A stretch of DNA of 64,000 bases, from contig JAIPDI010000011.1 of the NCBI GenBank assembly GCA_021737785.1, positions 1 to 64,000 of the forward strand. Direction: 5' to 3'. Positions 56,342 through 64,000 of the stretch are shown in pieces. Position 1 is the first letter of the stretch. Each line of letters starts with the position of its first letter. Source of the DNA: Deltaproteobacteria bacterium. GTDB taxonomy: Bacteria; Desulfobacterota; DSM-4660; Desulfatiglandales; Desulfatiglandaceae. The position numbers and the translations under genes are program-made. The notes below the pieces were generated by a model. That model ran no database searches. It saw nothing but the letters and a program-made list of their open reading frames with translations, and was not told where the DNA came from.

Positions 56342-56899
56342 ATGGCAAATCTTTCTGAAATCACTCTTTACAGCGGCGGTCACAAAGGCACCGAAGCCGA
56401 GTTCGGCCGTCTGGCTGAAGCTTGGGGTCTGGTCGAGGTCAATTTTTCTTACGCGGGCAATGCCCCTGAGCGGACGGCGGGCATTCGGGTGCTGAGTCCG
56501 GAAGAACTCGACAAGGGCAACGTCAGCATGGAGATCGTCTCGACCCGGCTGGGACGCACCTTTTCCAAGTCCGAAAAAATCCGCAAGGTCATCCAGGTCA
56601 TCTTTCACATGGTCAATAACGGCTTCCACGTCATCGTGGTAGGCTGGATTCAGCCGGACAATACCGTTAAGGGAGGCACCGGATGGGCCGTCGAACTGGC
56701 CAAGTTGTTCAACCGGCCCTTGAGCGTCTACGACCAGGACCGGAAAGGCTGGTTCACCTGGAAAAACAACACCTGGATGGCGGAAGATCCGATACTGGAT
56801 CACAAGACCTTTGTCGGCACCGGAACCCGTCGCCTTACGGAAGACGGCCGCCGAGCCATCAGCGATCTTTTCGAGAGGAGCTTCGGCCCGGTTCGATGA
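56342..56899 (+). CDS. Putative SLOG/YpsA-like nucleotide-binding protein
   Basis: A 185-residue soluble protein. The N-terminal ITLYSGGHKGTEAEFGRLAE and the internal VKGGTGWAVELAKLFNRPLSVYD resemble the paired glycine-rich motifs of the SLOG (LOG/DprA/YpsA) Rossmannoid superfamily, which binds nucleotides or related ligands. This is a motif-level inference. AAGGAG precedes the ATG. It stands alone, between the RND terminator and the type II secretion cluster, and its role is unknown. Confidence 0.6.
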   Translation: MANLSEITLYSGGHKGTEAEFGRLAEAWGLVEVNFSYAGNAPERTAGIRVLSPEELDKGNVSMEIVSTRLGRTFSKSEKIRKVIQVIFHMVNNGFHVIVVGWIQPDNTVKGGTGWAVELAKLFNRPLSVYDQDRKGWFTWKNNTWMAEDPILDHKTFVGTGTRRLTEDGRRAISDLFERSFGPVR

Positions 56900-56948
56900 T
56901 CAGCGACGGCAAGAGGGGCGTAAGCGGTTAGACTCTTAGACGCTTTGT

Positions 56949-57045
56949 CTGTAACTTCTCTGCAACGTGCGAAGAAGGCTGCCCGTGGGGGTCTCTGGGA
57001 CTTGGGTGAAACCTGTTTGGTGCGCGGCCGTCAGACCGCCTTAAG
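56949..57045 (+). repeat. Composite intergenic repeat (shared with 9353-9430 and 37770-37850)
   Basis: The left part (TGTAACTTCTCTGCA, GGGGGTCTCT) recurs at about 9357-9420. The right part (ACTTGGGTGAAACCTGTTTG, GCGGCCGTCAGACCGCCTT) recurs on the minus strand at 37770-37850. No gene lies in 56900-57073. Confidence 0.6.
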
Positions 57046-57073
57046 GGAATGTCAAAGGGGTGAATAGGGCCTC

Positions 57074-57928
57074 TCATTTGAACTGATAATTGATGGTCCG
57101 GGGCTGACCCCCGCGCAGAATTTCCATGGACAGGGGATCGCCTGATTCTATGGCCTTGTAAAAGGAGAAGGCATCCTCGGGTGTGTTGATCGATTTGCCG
57201 TTGATGTTTTTGACAATGTCTCCCCGTTGAAGCCCCAACTGAGTGAAGAATGAATCGGCCTGGACATAACTGAGAATGAATCCATCCGGTTTTCCGTTTT
57301 TCAGATAGGGCCGAATGCGTGCCTGGGTTAACAACTGGTTGATATTCTGGAGCGAATTCTGGATGTCCGACCGGGCCAGGGTTACGGTGTCACCGCCTCG
57401 GGCCGGCCCGGCCGAGGCATGTCCCCCCATACCTTCCTCAGGCGCATCCATCGAGAGGACCTCATCTTTTTCCCCCACATGCAGTACGACTTTCCCTCGC
57501 ACGATTTTCCGGATGACTGCACCCTGAACAGCGTCTCCCACCCTGTAGAGACCCTGTGTTCTCTTGACCGAATCTTCAATCACCGCACGTGCGTTTTCTT
57601 CAAGACCCGTGACCGTCCCCAGGAGGGCGATGTTGAGGGTGGTCGGTTCCAGGGCCTCGATATCTTCCTTCTGGATTTCTCTCGTCTTCACATCATCGGC
57701 GGTGGTTTCAGCCGCCCCGAACAAATTTCGATTCACAATCACATCGAAATGTTTCAACAAAGGCCGTTCATGATGCACCCTCTTCGGAATTGTCACCTCT
57801 GCCGTCTGCGAGGTCCGAACGTCGGTGAGCTGAAAGGAAAGTGTCCTGTAAAAAATATCCACGCCGAGGTAACTGAGGGCTGAGAAAGCAGCGAGGTTAA
57901 ACAAAATATTATATAAATTCTGTTTCAT
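57074..57928 (-). CDS. gspC: Type II secretion protein C
   Basis: Inner-membrane connector between the pseudopilus platform and the secretin. The 284-residue protein has one N-terminal membrane segment (LYNILFNLAAFSALSYLGVDIFY), a homology-region domain (VIVNRNLFGAAE...LLGTVTGLEENARAVIED), and a C-terminal PDZ domain (GDIVKNINGKSINTPED). It is the most downstream gsp gene of the minus-strand operon in this window; gspD, E, F and G are not here and presumably lie beyond the right edge or elsewhere. Confidence 0.92.
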   Translation of the reverse strand: MKQNLYNILFNLAAFSALSYLGVDIFYRTLSFQLTDVRTSQTAEVTIPKRVHHERPLLKHFDVIVNRNLFGAAETTADDVKTREIQKEDIEALEPTTLNIALLGTVTGLEENARAVIEDSVKRTQGLYRVGDAVQGAVIRKIVRGKVVLHVGEKDEVLSMDAPEEGMGGHASAGPARGGDTVTLARSDIQNSLQNINQLLTQARIRPYLKNGKPDGFILSYVQADSFFTQLGLQRGDIVKNINGKSINTPEDAFSFYKAIESGDPLSMEILRGGQPRTINYQFK

Positions 57929-57983
57929 AAATAGCGCCGGGATTCGACAAATTCCCTAATCCCCCAATTCCTGAATTCTTCGT

Positions 57984-58880
57984 TTAAATAAACCTGAATA
58001 CCGGGTTCATGAACGTGCCTTGAATTACAAAGGAACGCTTCAGTTTCTTGAGCCCCTGTCGGAGAAAATTCAAGGCGGCTGCATCTCCCTTCGTATTTCC
58101 AAAGAGCCCGCCGAGCGGTTCCATGGTCCCCCTCAGGTCAAGCCTGCTTCTGGACAGATCGGTATCCAGCGTAATCGCACCGGATATTTCTCCTTTGACA
58201 ACTTTCCCCTCGAGATGGACGCGATTCAGGGAGAGCTTTCGGTCCTTCATGGCCATTTCCATGGAAAGCCGATGGAAATCCAGGGTGTCAAGACCCAGAA
58301 CGGGTTGCAGCAGCTTGACGCTCCCATCAGTGATGACGATCGTCCCCTGACCCGCGCCGTCAATAAGTCTATTTTGTTGCCCTGCATAATGAATCGCCCC
58401 ACCCAGAACCCCGGATACATTTCGGCCCAAAAGGGGCGCAAGATAGGGATGATCTCCGATATGAATACCTTTAAGCCTGAGAGAGGTTGCAAAGGGGGCA
58501 TCTGTTGCATATCGCCCAAAGTCGACATGACCCTCCATGTCGCCGGTGTAAGCGTGCGCTTTGAAATAATACCGAGGCGTGCCGGATAGAAAAGACCACG
58601 CCGCCGGGGTAATGGAAATGCTGCTGGCCCGCAGAAGATCCTGATGGGGTGCCGCCCTTAATGAAATTCCTGCATCGATAAGATGGATACCCGGTGGAAA
58701 CCCGGGACGAACCTCCTTCAGAGAGAGAACCATCGGGGGATCTGTGCCGGCCGCCTCGGATACCAGATAGGCCTCAATCTTATCGGCTGGAAACCGGTAA
58801 TACAAGAGCCCGATGGTCAAAAGCACGGTGTAGATCACATATCCGATCCATTTTCCTTGTTTTATGAAAACCCTTCCCAT
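57984..58880 (-). CDS. gspN: Type II secretion protein N
   Basis: A 298-residue GspN-type protein: an N-terminal membrane helix (WIGYVIYTVLLTIGLLYYRFP) and a beta-rich periplasmic part with repeated LRLKG/LNRVHLEGKVVKGEISG strands. Its exact role in secretion is not settled. It lies between gspM (86-bp gap) and gspC (55-bp gap); the gap to gspC contains a CCCCCAATTCCTGAATTC-type tandem block. Confidence 0.87.
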   Translation of the reverse strand: MGRVFIKQGKWIGYVIYTVLLTIGLLYYRFPADKIEAYLVSEAAGTDPPMVLSLKEVRPGFPPGIHLIDAGISLRAAPHQDLLRASSISITPAAWSFLSGTPRYYFKAHAYTGDMEGHVDFGRYATDAPFATSLRLKGIHIGDHPYLAPLLGRNVSGVLGGAIHYAGQQNRLIDGAGQGTIVITDGSVKLLQPVLGLDTLDFHRLSMEMAMKDRKLSLNRVHLEGKVVKGEISGAITLDTDLSRSRLDLRGTMEPLGGLFGNTKGDAAALNFLRQGLKKLKRSFVIQGTFMNPVFRFI

Positions 58881-58966
58881 GTACGGTTTACCCGGTTAAG
58901 CGGCTGAATGTGAAGTGCCCAAAGTGTATGAAAGGCCTGACGTTAAGGGACGCGTGTCAATTCTGT

Positions 58967-59488
58967 CTATGAATCCACAACCGTCACTACCTGCATGACG
59001 GCATCCAGGTATCCAGGGGCGCCCTTGGCATCCGTGATGGAAAGTCGCTTGATGCTGACGACGTGTTCCGGCGACTCAATCAGATAGAGATAATCCACCA
59101 GTTGCTTTAAATTGATCCTGTCGAGCTTCATCTCAACCATTGACTCCTTGAGCCGGCCGTCTCCCGGGGAGTCTGAAGGCTTCATATACTTGATGTGCGC
59201 CTTTACCCCTGCCGTGCCCGCCGCCTGTCCCAGAAAAGAGAACAGGGTAAAGCCCTTTGCGCGCCTTTCAAGACGGCTTTGGATCCCCTCAGCCCCCCTC
59301 TGGTAGGCATCATATTCAGCCTTCAGCAGCCTGATTTCTTTTAGCCCGCGCCATTTTGCCTCAATGCCCCGTTTCATGGCTTCCCGTTTATCGAGAAAAG
59401 GGAAGACAGCGAACTGGACGACGAGAAAGAGGGCTATAGCGGCCGCGCCCAGGGAAACAGACAGTTTTTCTCTTTTTCCTAACCTCAT
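58967..59488 (-). CDS. gspM: Type II secretion protein M
   Basis: A 173-residue bitopic protein that supports GspL at the inner-membrane platform. It has a short cytoplasmic tail, a membrane helix (LGAAAIALFLVVQFAVFPF), and a periplasmic ferredoxin-like domain ending in ISIKRLSITDAKGAPG-like strands. Position directly after gspL supports the call. The 100-bp gap to gspL holds tandem TTCCGGCA and CAATTCCTC units. Confidence 0.88.
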   Translation of the reverse strand: MRLGKREKLSVSLGAAAIALFLVVQFAVFPFLDKREAMKRGIEAKWRGLKEIRLLKAEYDAYQRGAEGIQSRLERRAKGFTLFSFLGQAAGTAGVKAHIKYMKPSDSPGDGRLKESMVEMKLDRINLKQLVDYLYLIESPEHVVSIKRLSITDAKGAPGYLDAVMQVVTVVDS

Positions 59489-59588
59489 GGTTCAAAGATT
59501 TCCTGCCGAACAGATGACCCAGATCTCAATCACCGAATTCCGGCATTCCGGCATTCTCAATTCCTCAATTTTCTTAATTTCTCAATCC

Positions 59589-61037
59589 TCATGGCTTACG
59601 GTCTATGGTTATCTCAAACTGTATCTTGTTCCCTGAATGGTCCAGATTGGCTGATGTGATATTTACCGGACCGAATCGCTTTGCTGTGGCCAGGTCGTTT
59701 TTTATCCTGTCCACCTCGTTGAATGCATCAGTTCTTCCGGAGATCCTTATGGTCTCAGGATCCACCACCATACGGTGGACCTCAACAGAGATGGATGGAG
59801 GGATGCGATTAGAGATCTCCCGCAACAGTTCCAGCACCGTATCCACGGGCCCTGCAGCGGGGCCTGATGCGGACGAGCGTTTCATCTGCTCAACACTTAC
59901 CCTCAACTGCTGGACCGGATCGACGATCCGGGTTACCTGGGGAAGGGTTTGCCGGAAAATGGTGGTGATCTCCTGGTCCAGCGTCCGGTACTCCTTTTTC
60001 AGCAAATGGTAGTCGATTACCATATCGGCGACCAGGAACGAAAGGATCAGGAAAAGAAAGAGGGCGAATTTCGGGATCGCCTTCCGGATACTTTGATACC
60101 GCCCTTCCGTGCCGAATTCATCTCTCCTGAGATTGAATCCTCCCTCCTTCCCCGCATTGCGCAAGGCCAGGGAAAGTGCGCCATTCATCAGGGCCGGGGA
60201 CCAGTTCCGGGCGATGTTTTCTTCCATTCTGATCTTTTTGTCCTGGCTGACGTCAATCGGTTCGGCCGGAATGTCCAGAAACCGGCTCAGCAGGTCCCCA
60301 GAGATAGGGTCTTGTGCCCCTTCCCCGGTAAAATATATCTTTTCCGGACGATCAGGCATCCCTGTTCGGGAAGTAAATGCGTGTACTGTATTCTGGACGG
60401 CGATGCACAGGGACCTGAAAAAGGAGTCCATATTCTCCGGGGAAGGGACCGATACGGAAATAAAGGATCGGATCAGGCTGATCCGCCCATTCAAACAGAG
60501 GATCAGGGAATACCTCTTTGCTCCTATCTCCAATACAAGGATATTCTCAGGGGTCCCTGCCTGATTCAATATCCAGGAAGCCAGGGAGGTTCCCCTCACC
60601 TCCAACACTTCCGGATCGATCCCCATGGACTGAAGCGCTTCAAGATAATCCGAGATAAACTCCTTCCGGACCAATGCGGCCAGAACCCCGCTTTCGGCAT
60701 GGTGATCTGTGGCGATGAAATCGATCAGCAGGTCTTCCACAGGAGAGGGGAGCATGTTCTCCATTTCAAAGGGGAGGGCCTGTCTGATTTTTCTCGCGTC
60801 CTTGAACGGCATGGGGACGTTCCTGAAAGAAACATGCGCTTCCGGAACAGTGACGAGGCATGTGTCATTCCTGAGGTCCATGGACCCGGCAAGAGATCTG
60901 AGGGCATCCTCCAGGCTCCCATCGGCCACAGGAACCCGGGTACATGCAAGGATCCGGCGCCCTTTCAGCCCGCTTGCCGTCCGGACGGCCGTAATGTGTT
61001 CAGTACTTATGTCTATCCCTGTGATGTTGCCGTGCAT
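59589..61037 (-). CDS. gspL: Type II secretion protein L (actin-like ATPase fold)
   Basis: A 482-residue platform protein. The cytoplasmic part (about residues 1-320) has the actin-like/PilM fold (GIDISTEHITAVR at the N-terminus). A membrane helix follows (FALFLFLILSFLVADMVIDY), then a periplasmic ferredoxin-like domain. The ATG at 61037 overlaps the gspK stop (TAATG), indicating translational coupling. An in-frame ATG at 61052 is less likely. Confidence 0.92.
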   Translation of the reverse strand: MHGNITGIDISTEHITAVRTASGLKGRRILACTRVPVADGSLEDALRSLAGSMDLRNDTCLVTVPEAHVSFRNVPMPFKDARKIRQALPFEMENMLPSPVEDLLIDFIATDHHAESGVLAALVRKEFISDYLEALQSMGIDPEVLEVRGTSLASWILNQAGTPENILVLEIGAKRYSLILCLNGRISLIRSFISVSVPSPENMDSFFRSLCIAVQNTVHAFTSRTGMPDRPEKIYFTGEGAQDPISGDLLSRFLDIPAEPIDVSQDKKIRMEENIARNWSPALMNGALSLALRNAGKEGGFNLRRDEFGTEGRYQSIRKAIPKFALFLFLILSFLVADMVIDYHLLKKEYRTLDQEITTIFRQTLPQVTRIVDPVQQLRVSVEQMKRSSASGPAAGPVDTVLELLREISNRIPPSISVEVHRMVVDPETIRISGRTDAFNEVDRIKNDLATAKRFGPVNITSANLDHSGNKIQFEITIDRKP

Positions 61038-62026
61038 TATTCCGCTTTCCATGCCACGATCTGAATGGATGATCCCTCTCCCCTCTTGACGACCGAAGTC
61101 ACCTCTCGGCTCATAGACTCGGTATCAGCCATCCCTGCAGATCTGATTTCAAAATAGTCGCTCGAGGTCTTGATCAGGTCGGGATCGATGGTTACATGGC
61201 CCATCCCCGGGATTTTTCGATACCATTCGGGATCGGTCATATCATTTTCTGTGTCTAAACGATAGGCCATCATGTCATGTACCATCTCGGTGTCGATGTC
61301 GTCTGAAAGGGCGCGCAGGACCAGGGGACCGGCAGTATTGATATTGATTCTGCCGTCTCCGTAAACCGTCAGGCTGTCTGAGATGCCGGCACCGTCATCG
61401 GCGCTTCCAAAAAAAAGGTCGTCGGTCATCCCCTTGACATGGCGGAGCTGGCCCAGGGAGTCCATCGGTTTGTTCCAACAGGCATAGGGGTGTTCGAGGG
61501 ACTGGTAATAACCGTTTTCCGCGCCGAACCGCGTCACCTCATGGTCTGCATCGATCCAGTCTTTTATCGCATCGATGAGATTTCCGACAGCTTCCGGTTC
61601 CAGCCCGAACCGTTCCAGGCCCAAGAATCTGGTAAGGAGCATTTTCCGGGGTTCATTGTATTCTCCATTTTCATTGACCAGCCGGTTGATGCATATTTTT
61701 CCCGAAAGATCGGATATCTCCACCTGAAAACGGCCCTGCTCAAACATCTCAACAGAATTGAGGGAAAGCTCTTTTGATCGCGCCCAGGCCTCCTGGAGGG
61801 AGTCCGAACTGCTGGAAGACGCATCTTCCGAGAGAACCGCCATGGCGCAATGTGTGCCGGACCGGGCAATAAGACCGAGCCTGATGCCGTCACGGAGATT
61901 TGCGGATGAATACAGGCCAGCCCACATGGTCCGATTGAACTGGAGCGTTACCACGACGAGAAGGCTGATGATTAGAATCGTGAGGATCAAGGCAAAGCCC
62001 CTGTTGTTATCGAGCATCGATGTCAT
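61037..62026 (-). CDS. gspK: Type II secretion minor pseudopilin K
   Basis: A 329-residue large minor pseudopilin that caps the tip complex with GspI and GspJ. The prepilin signal is NNRGFALILTILIISLLVVV with the cut after Gly; Phe-Ala-Leu replaces the usual Phe-Thr-Leu, and the +5 Glu is absent, as is normal for GspK. A helix-hairpin-helix-like INRLVNENGEYNEPR region and a C-terminal domain follow. The gap to gspJ (62027-62280) has no gene. Confidence 0.93.
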   Translation of the reverse strand: MTSMLDNNRGFALILTILIISLLVVVTLQFNRTMWAGLYSSANLRDGIRLGLIARSGTHCAMAVLSEDASSSSSDSLQEAWARSKELSLNSVEMFEQGRFQVEISDLSGKICINRLVNENGEYNEPRKMLLTRFLGLERFGLEPEAVGNLIDAIKDWIDADHEVTRFGAENGYYQSLEHPYACWNKPMDSLGQLRHVKGMTDDLFFGSADDGAGISDSLTVYGDGRININTAGPLVLRALSDDIDTEMVHDMMAYRLDTENDMTDPEWYRKIPGMGHVTIDPDLIKTSSDYFEIRSAGMADTESMSREVTSVVKRGEGSSIQIVAWKAE

Positions 62027-62280
62027 TGACTACCGGTTGGTGAATAAGTGCTTTCTGTTATTGTTGCCATGCCTTCATCTCATGCGTTTGGAATCCAAGA
62101 TCGGCATCTGAAATTCTTCGTGTGGTCATCGCATCGATCCGGTGCGGGCGCTACGGTGAGCCGTTATCTTTTCCGGCCGCAACCATTAAAACGGAGTGAA
62201 ACTCAAGAGAACAGGACTGCCGGCGTTTTGTCGCCCTCAAGCGCCATATCAGACTGGCCCCGGTTCGACCTGGGATCAGG

Positions 62281-62979
62281 CTATCCCCCCATCGGAATTG
62301 CCATGGCGGACATGAATCTGAAGGGCCGCTCCGGGTCCTTCCGGTTTGGGAATTCCATCAGGATCGACACCCTCGAAGGGAGTCTTCCCTTTGAGGGGCC
62401 TTCATCCGAATCCCAGTTTTCGTGGGGTTCGCCTTCTGAATCGTAGTAGATGAAATCGATTGATGAAAGTCCTTTGCACAGGAGCAGCCCGCCGGTACCG
62501 GGCTCGGGCCTTTCACGGGTGGGCGATGTATCTGAGCGGTACAGGTCCAAAACATCCTTGTCAGTGCCTGTCTTCCCATAATAGGCGATTTCGGCAGATT
62601 CAGTGAGCGATTTTTTATCTGAAAAGGTCAGATGTGCAAGGGAGATAAACCGCAGCTCTCCGCAACGAAGACCTTCTATGTACTTTTTCTCTCCTTTAAA
62701 GAGAGAGGGTTCGGAGGTTTCCTCCCCTGTTTCCGAAGGCTGGAATGTTTCAGGAGAATAGGCCGATTCCAGATCCCCGGTGACCCGAGCCATGGCAATC
62801 CGGGCCATCTGGTATATGTCCTCCTGGGATTCGGTCTCATCAATAATGTTCAAGGTCCCTCTATACGCCGTAAGGACGGCAGAGATAATGAGGGCGAATA
62901 GGAATACGGCGATGAGGATCTCCAGAAGGGTGAATCCCCCTGCCGAGTTCGGGTTTTCTGCGGTTCCAATTCTTTTCAT
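62281..62979 (-). CDS. gspJ: Type II secretion minor pseudopilin J
   Basis: A 232-residue minor pseudopilin. The prepilin peptidase site is SAGGFTLLEILIAVFLFALI, with Gly-Phe at the cut and the +5 Glu. The ATG at 62979 gives a short basic leader; an in-frame ATG at 63057 would make the leader unusually long. It ends with a beta-rich domain. Confidence 0.92.
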   Translation of the reverse strand: MKRIGTAENPNSAGGFTLLEILIAVFLFALIISAVLTAYRGTLNIIDETESQEDIYQMARIAMARVTGDLESAYSPETFQPSETGEETSEPSLFKGEKKYIEGLRCGELRFISLAHLTFSDKKSLTESAEIAYYGKTGTDKDVLDLYRSDTSPTRERPEPGTGGLLLCKGLSSIDFIYYDSEGEPHENWDSDEGPSKGRLPSRVSILMEFPNRKDPERPFRFMSAMAIPMGG

Positions 62980-63138
62980 ATGCACACAAAAATACGGGTT
63001 GCCGGATTCCCGATACCGGTTACCGATGACGGGTCGGGCCATGGACGCCTCTTGCACCGAAGAATTTTTGGCCCATCCACTTCTTTAGACTGCAGAAGAT
63101 CCCTTATCATCCCTTCTCAAAATTCAGGCAGTGGCCGC

Positions 63139-63600
63139 CTATGGAAAAAACCGGTACAACCTGAGTCGATAGCGATAACGGTTGTCCGGTAAAAAACGGA
63201 CCTCCAGATCGATTTGTTTGAGACGTTCCGAGATCTTACCTGCCCCTTCAAATGAGACGTTATCTATGGACACCTGCCAGGCGTAATCAGGAAATTCATC
63301 ACCGAAATTTCCGGAATCAGGGGCCAGGTCCTGATGATCCGTAATGGTTTCGATCTCGGCCATTTTCCCCTGGGCCAGGAGGCTGGCAGTGGTGTTGAAT
63401 CGCGATTCGTTGGCCAGGAAGAGACCCTGCGACTGGGAGCCGAGAAGCGCCATGAGGGCAATCGAGATAACGGCCAGGGCGATCATCACCTCCAGAAGGG
63501 TGAAGCCGGGTGAGCGCTGAAATTTGAGATTCGGCAGCGCACGACTCCCCCAATCCCCCAATCCCTGAATCCCTGAATCTTTCAATTTCTCAACCCTCAA
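63139..63600 (-). CDS. gspI: Type II secretion minor pseudopilin I
   Basis: A minor pseudopilin with the prepilin site QRSPGFTLLEVMIALAVISI. Read from the TTG at 63600 it has 153 residues, but the first 20 or so (RVEKLKDSGIQGLGDWGS) are a translation of an intergenic tandem block (TTCAGGGATTCAGGGATTGG on the minus strand). The true start is therefore uncertain and may use a non-ATG codon nearer the cut site. It overlaps the gspH stop by 4 bp in this reading. Confidence 0.9.
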   Translation of the reverse strand: MRVEKLKDSGIQGLGDWGSRALPNLKFQRSPGFTLLEVMIALAVISIALMALLGSQSQGLFLANESRFNTTASLLAQGKMAEIETITDHQDLAPDSGNFGDEFPDYAWQVSIDNVSFEGAGKISERLKQIDLEVRFLPDNRYRYRLRLYRFFP

Positions 63601-64000
63601 TCAAACTCCACATATTTATCAAGGATGTTTATCTTGCTTATGAAAGGATTCAGCTCCAGGGTGATTTCCCTGCTGTCCTGCGAACGGAGGTGGACGGCCG
63701 ACATCCGGGTATATCCCTTTGGCGTAAACAGGAGGGGGGCCTCTCCTTCGACGATCTTCCCTTCCCCCTTTATCCAGACATCCCGGATACGCACATTCCT
63801 GGGGAGGGAGGGCGCCTGTTCCCGGGCCAACGCCTGTTCCTCAAGGGTCATTGAGGCCCAGGTTGTCCAGCATTTATTGGAATTCAGATCCAAATGGAGC
63901 GTGTAGGCCTGTTGTTCCCGAACGGCCTCGTTTCTCAAATCGTGGATCATGCCGATCATCTTGCGGGCAACGCTCTTCAGCGGGTCGTTGAGAAGGGCAT
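63597..64000 (-). CDS. gspH: Type II secretion minor pseudopilin H (5' end outside window)
   Basis: The frame stays open to the right edge, upstream of ATG 63959, reading NDPLKSVARKMIGMIHDLRNEAV. This matches the helix after the prepilin signal of GspH-type pseudopilins. The prepilin site itself is beyond the window. The visible C-terminal part is a beta-rich domain. The order H-I-J-K-L-M-N-C supports the assignment. Confidence 0.82.
   Translation of the reverse strand, partial: ALLNDPLKSVARKMIGMIHDLRNEAVREQQAYTLHLDLNSNKCWTTWASMTLEEQALAREQAPSLPRNVRIRDVWIKGEGKIVEGEAPLLFTPKGYTRMSAVHLRSQDSREITLELNPFISKINILDKYVEFD

Overview
The window looks like chromosomal DNA of a Gram-negative deltaproteobacterium (Desulfobacterota-type). 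The basis is the gene set: type II secretion, a LapB-like protein, CarD, a DUF1844 protein, a membrane pyrophosphatase, an acetyl-CoA hydrolase/transferase-GNAT fusion, a multi-PAS sensor kinase and a c-di-GMP-I riboswitch. Base composition is moderately GC-rich and gene density is high. No phage, insertion sequence, CRISPR array or rRNA operon was seen.

Layout, left part (1-25500, mostly + strand): a 5'-truncated lapB-like gene behind a 30-bp perfect palindrome; mutS; a secreted N-acetylmuramoyl-L-alanine amidase; prfB (minus) with an intact programmed +1 frameshift; serA behind a consensus promoter; DUF1844; an HtrA protease; the block ispE, tRNA-Gln, prs, rplY, pth, hppA; carD and rluD; rho behind a ~500-nt leader; rpmE, prfA, prmC; and a CoA-transferase/acetyltransferase fusion whose catalytic glutamate is replaced by proline.

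Middle part (25500-43300, mixed strands): a small EF-Tu-domain-like protein, a methyltransferase, an aminopeptidase-like lipoprotein, a crotonase-family protein, an RsbW-like kinase with a STAS antagonist, hisI-hisG-aminotransferase, and an FKBP-like protein with a Cys/His tail. The nitrogen operon amtB-glnB-glnD reads leftward behind a clear sigma-54 promoter and a 14/14-bp inverted repeat. A DegS-like protease, dinB, a GNAT, a histone-deacetylase-family enzyme and a zinc-ribbon protein follow.

Right part (43300-64000): a substrate-binding lipoprotein is encoded next to a 1307-residue six-PAS histidine kinase and a receiver-only regulator, with no transporter genes. Immediately beyond them, on the opposite strand, is a c-di-GMP-I (GEMM-I) riboswitch with its own promoter but no recognisable target gene. 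Then come a complete RND efflux operon ending in a terminator, a SLOG-like protein, and the minor-pseudopilin half of a type II secretion operon (gspH to gspN plus gspC, minus strand) that runs off the right edge.

The intergenic gaps carry several families of dispersed repeats. The most striking is a ~130-bp element found twice, each time directly 3' of a gene and in that gene's orientation (after mutS and after glnD). Others are short tandem blocks built from units like AATTCCTC, GCTGATG and ATTGATG, and hairpins of the 'GGATTCC...GGAATGAC' type. Functional calls rest on reading motifs by eye; no database search was possible.
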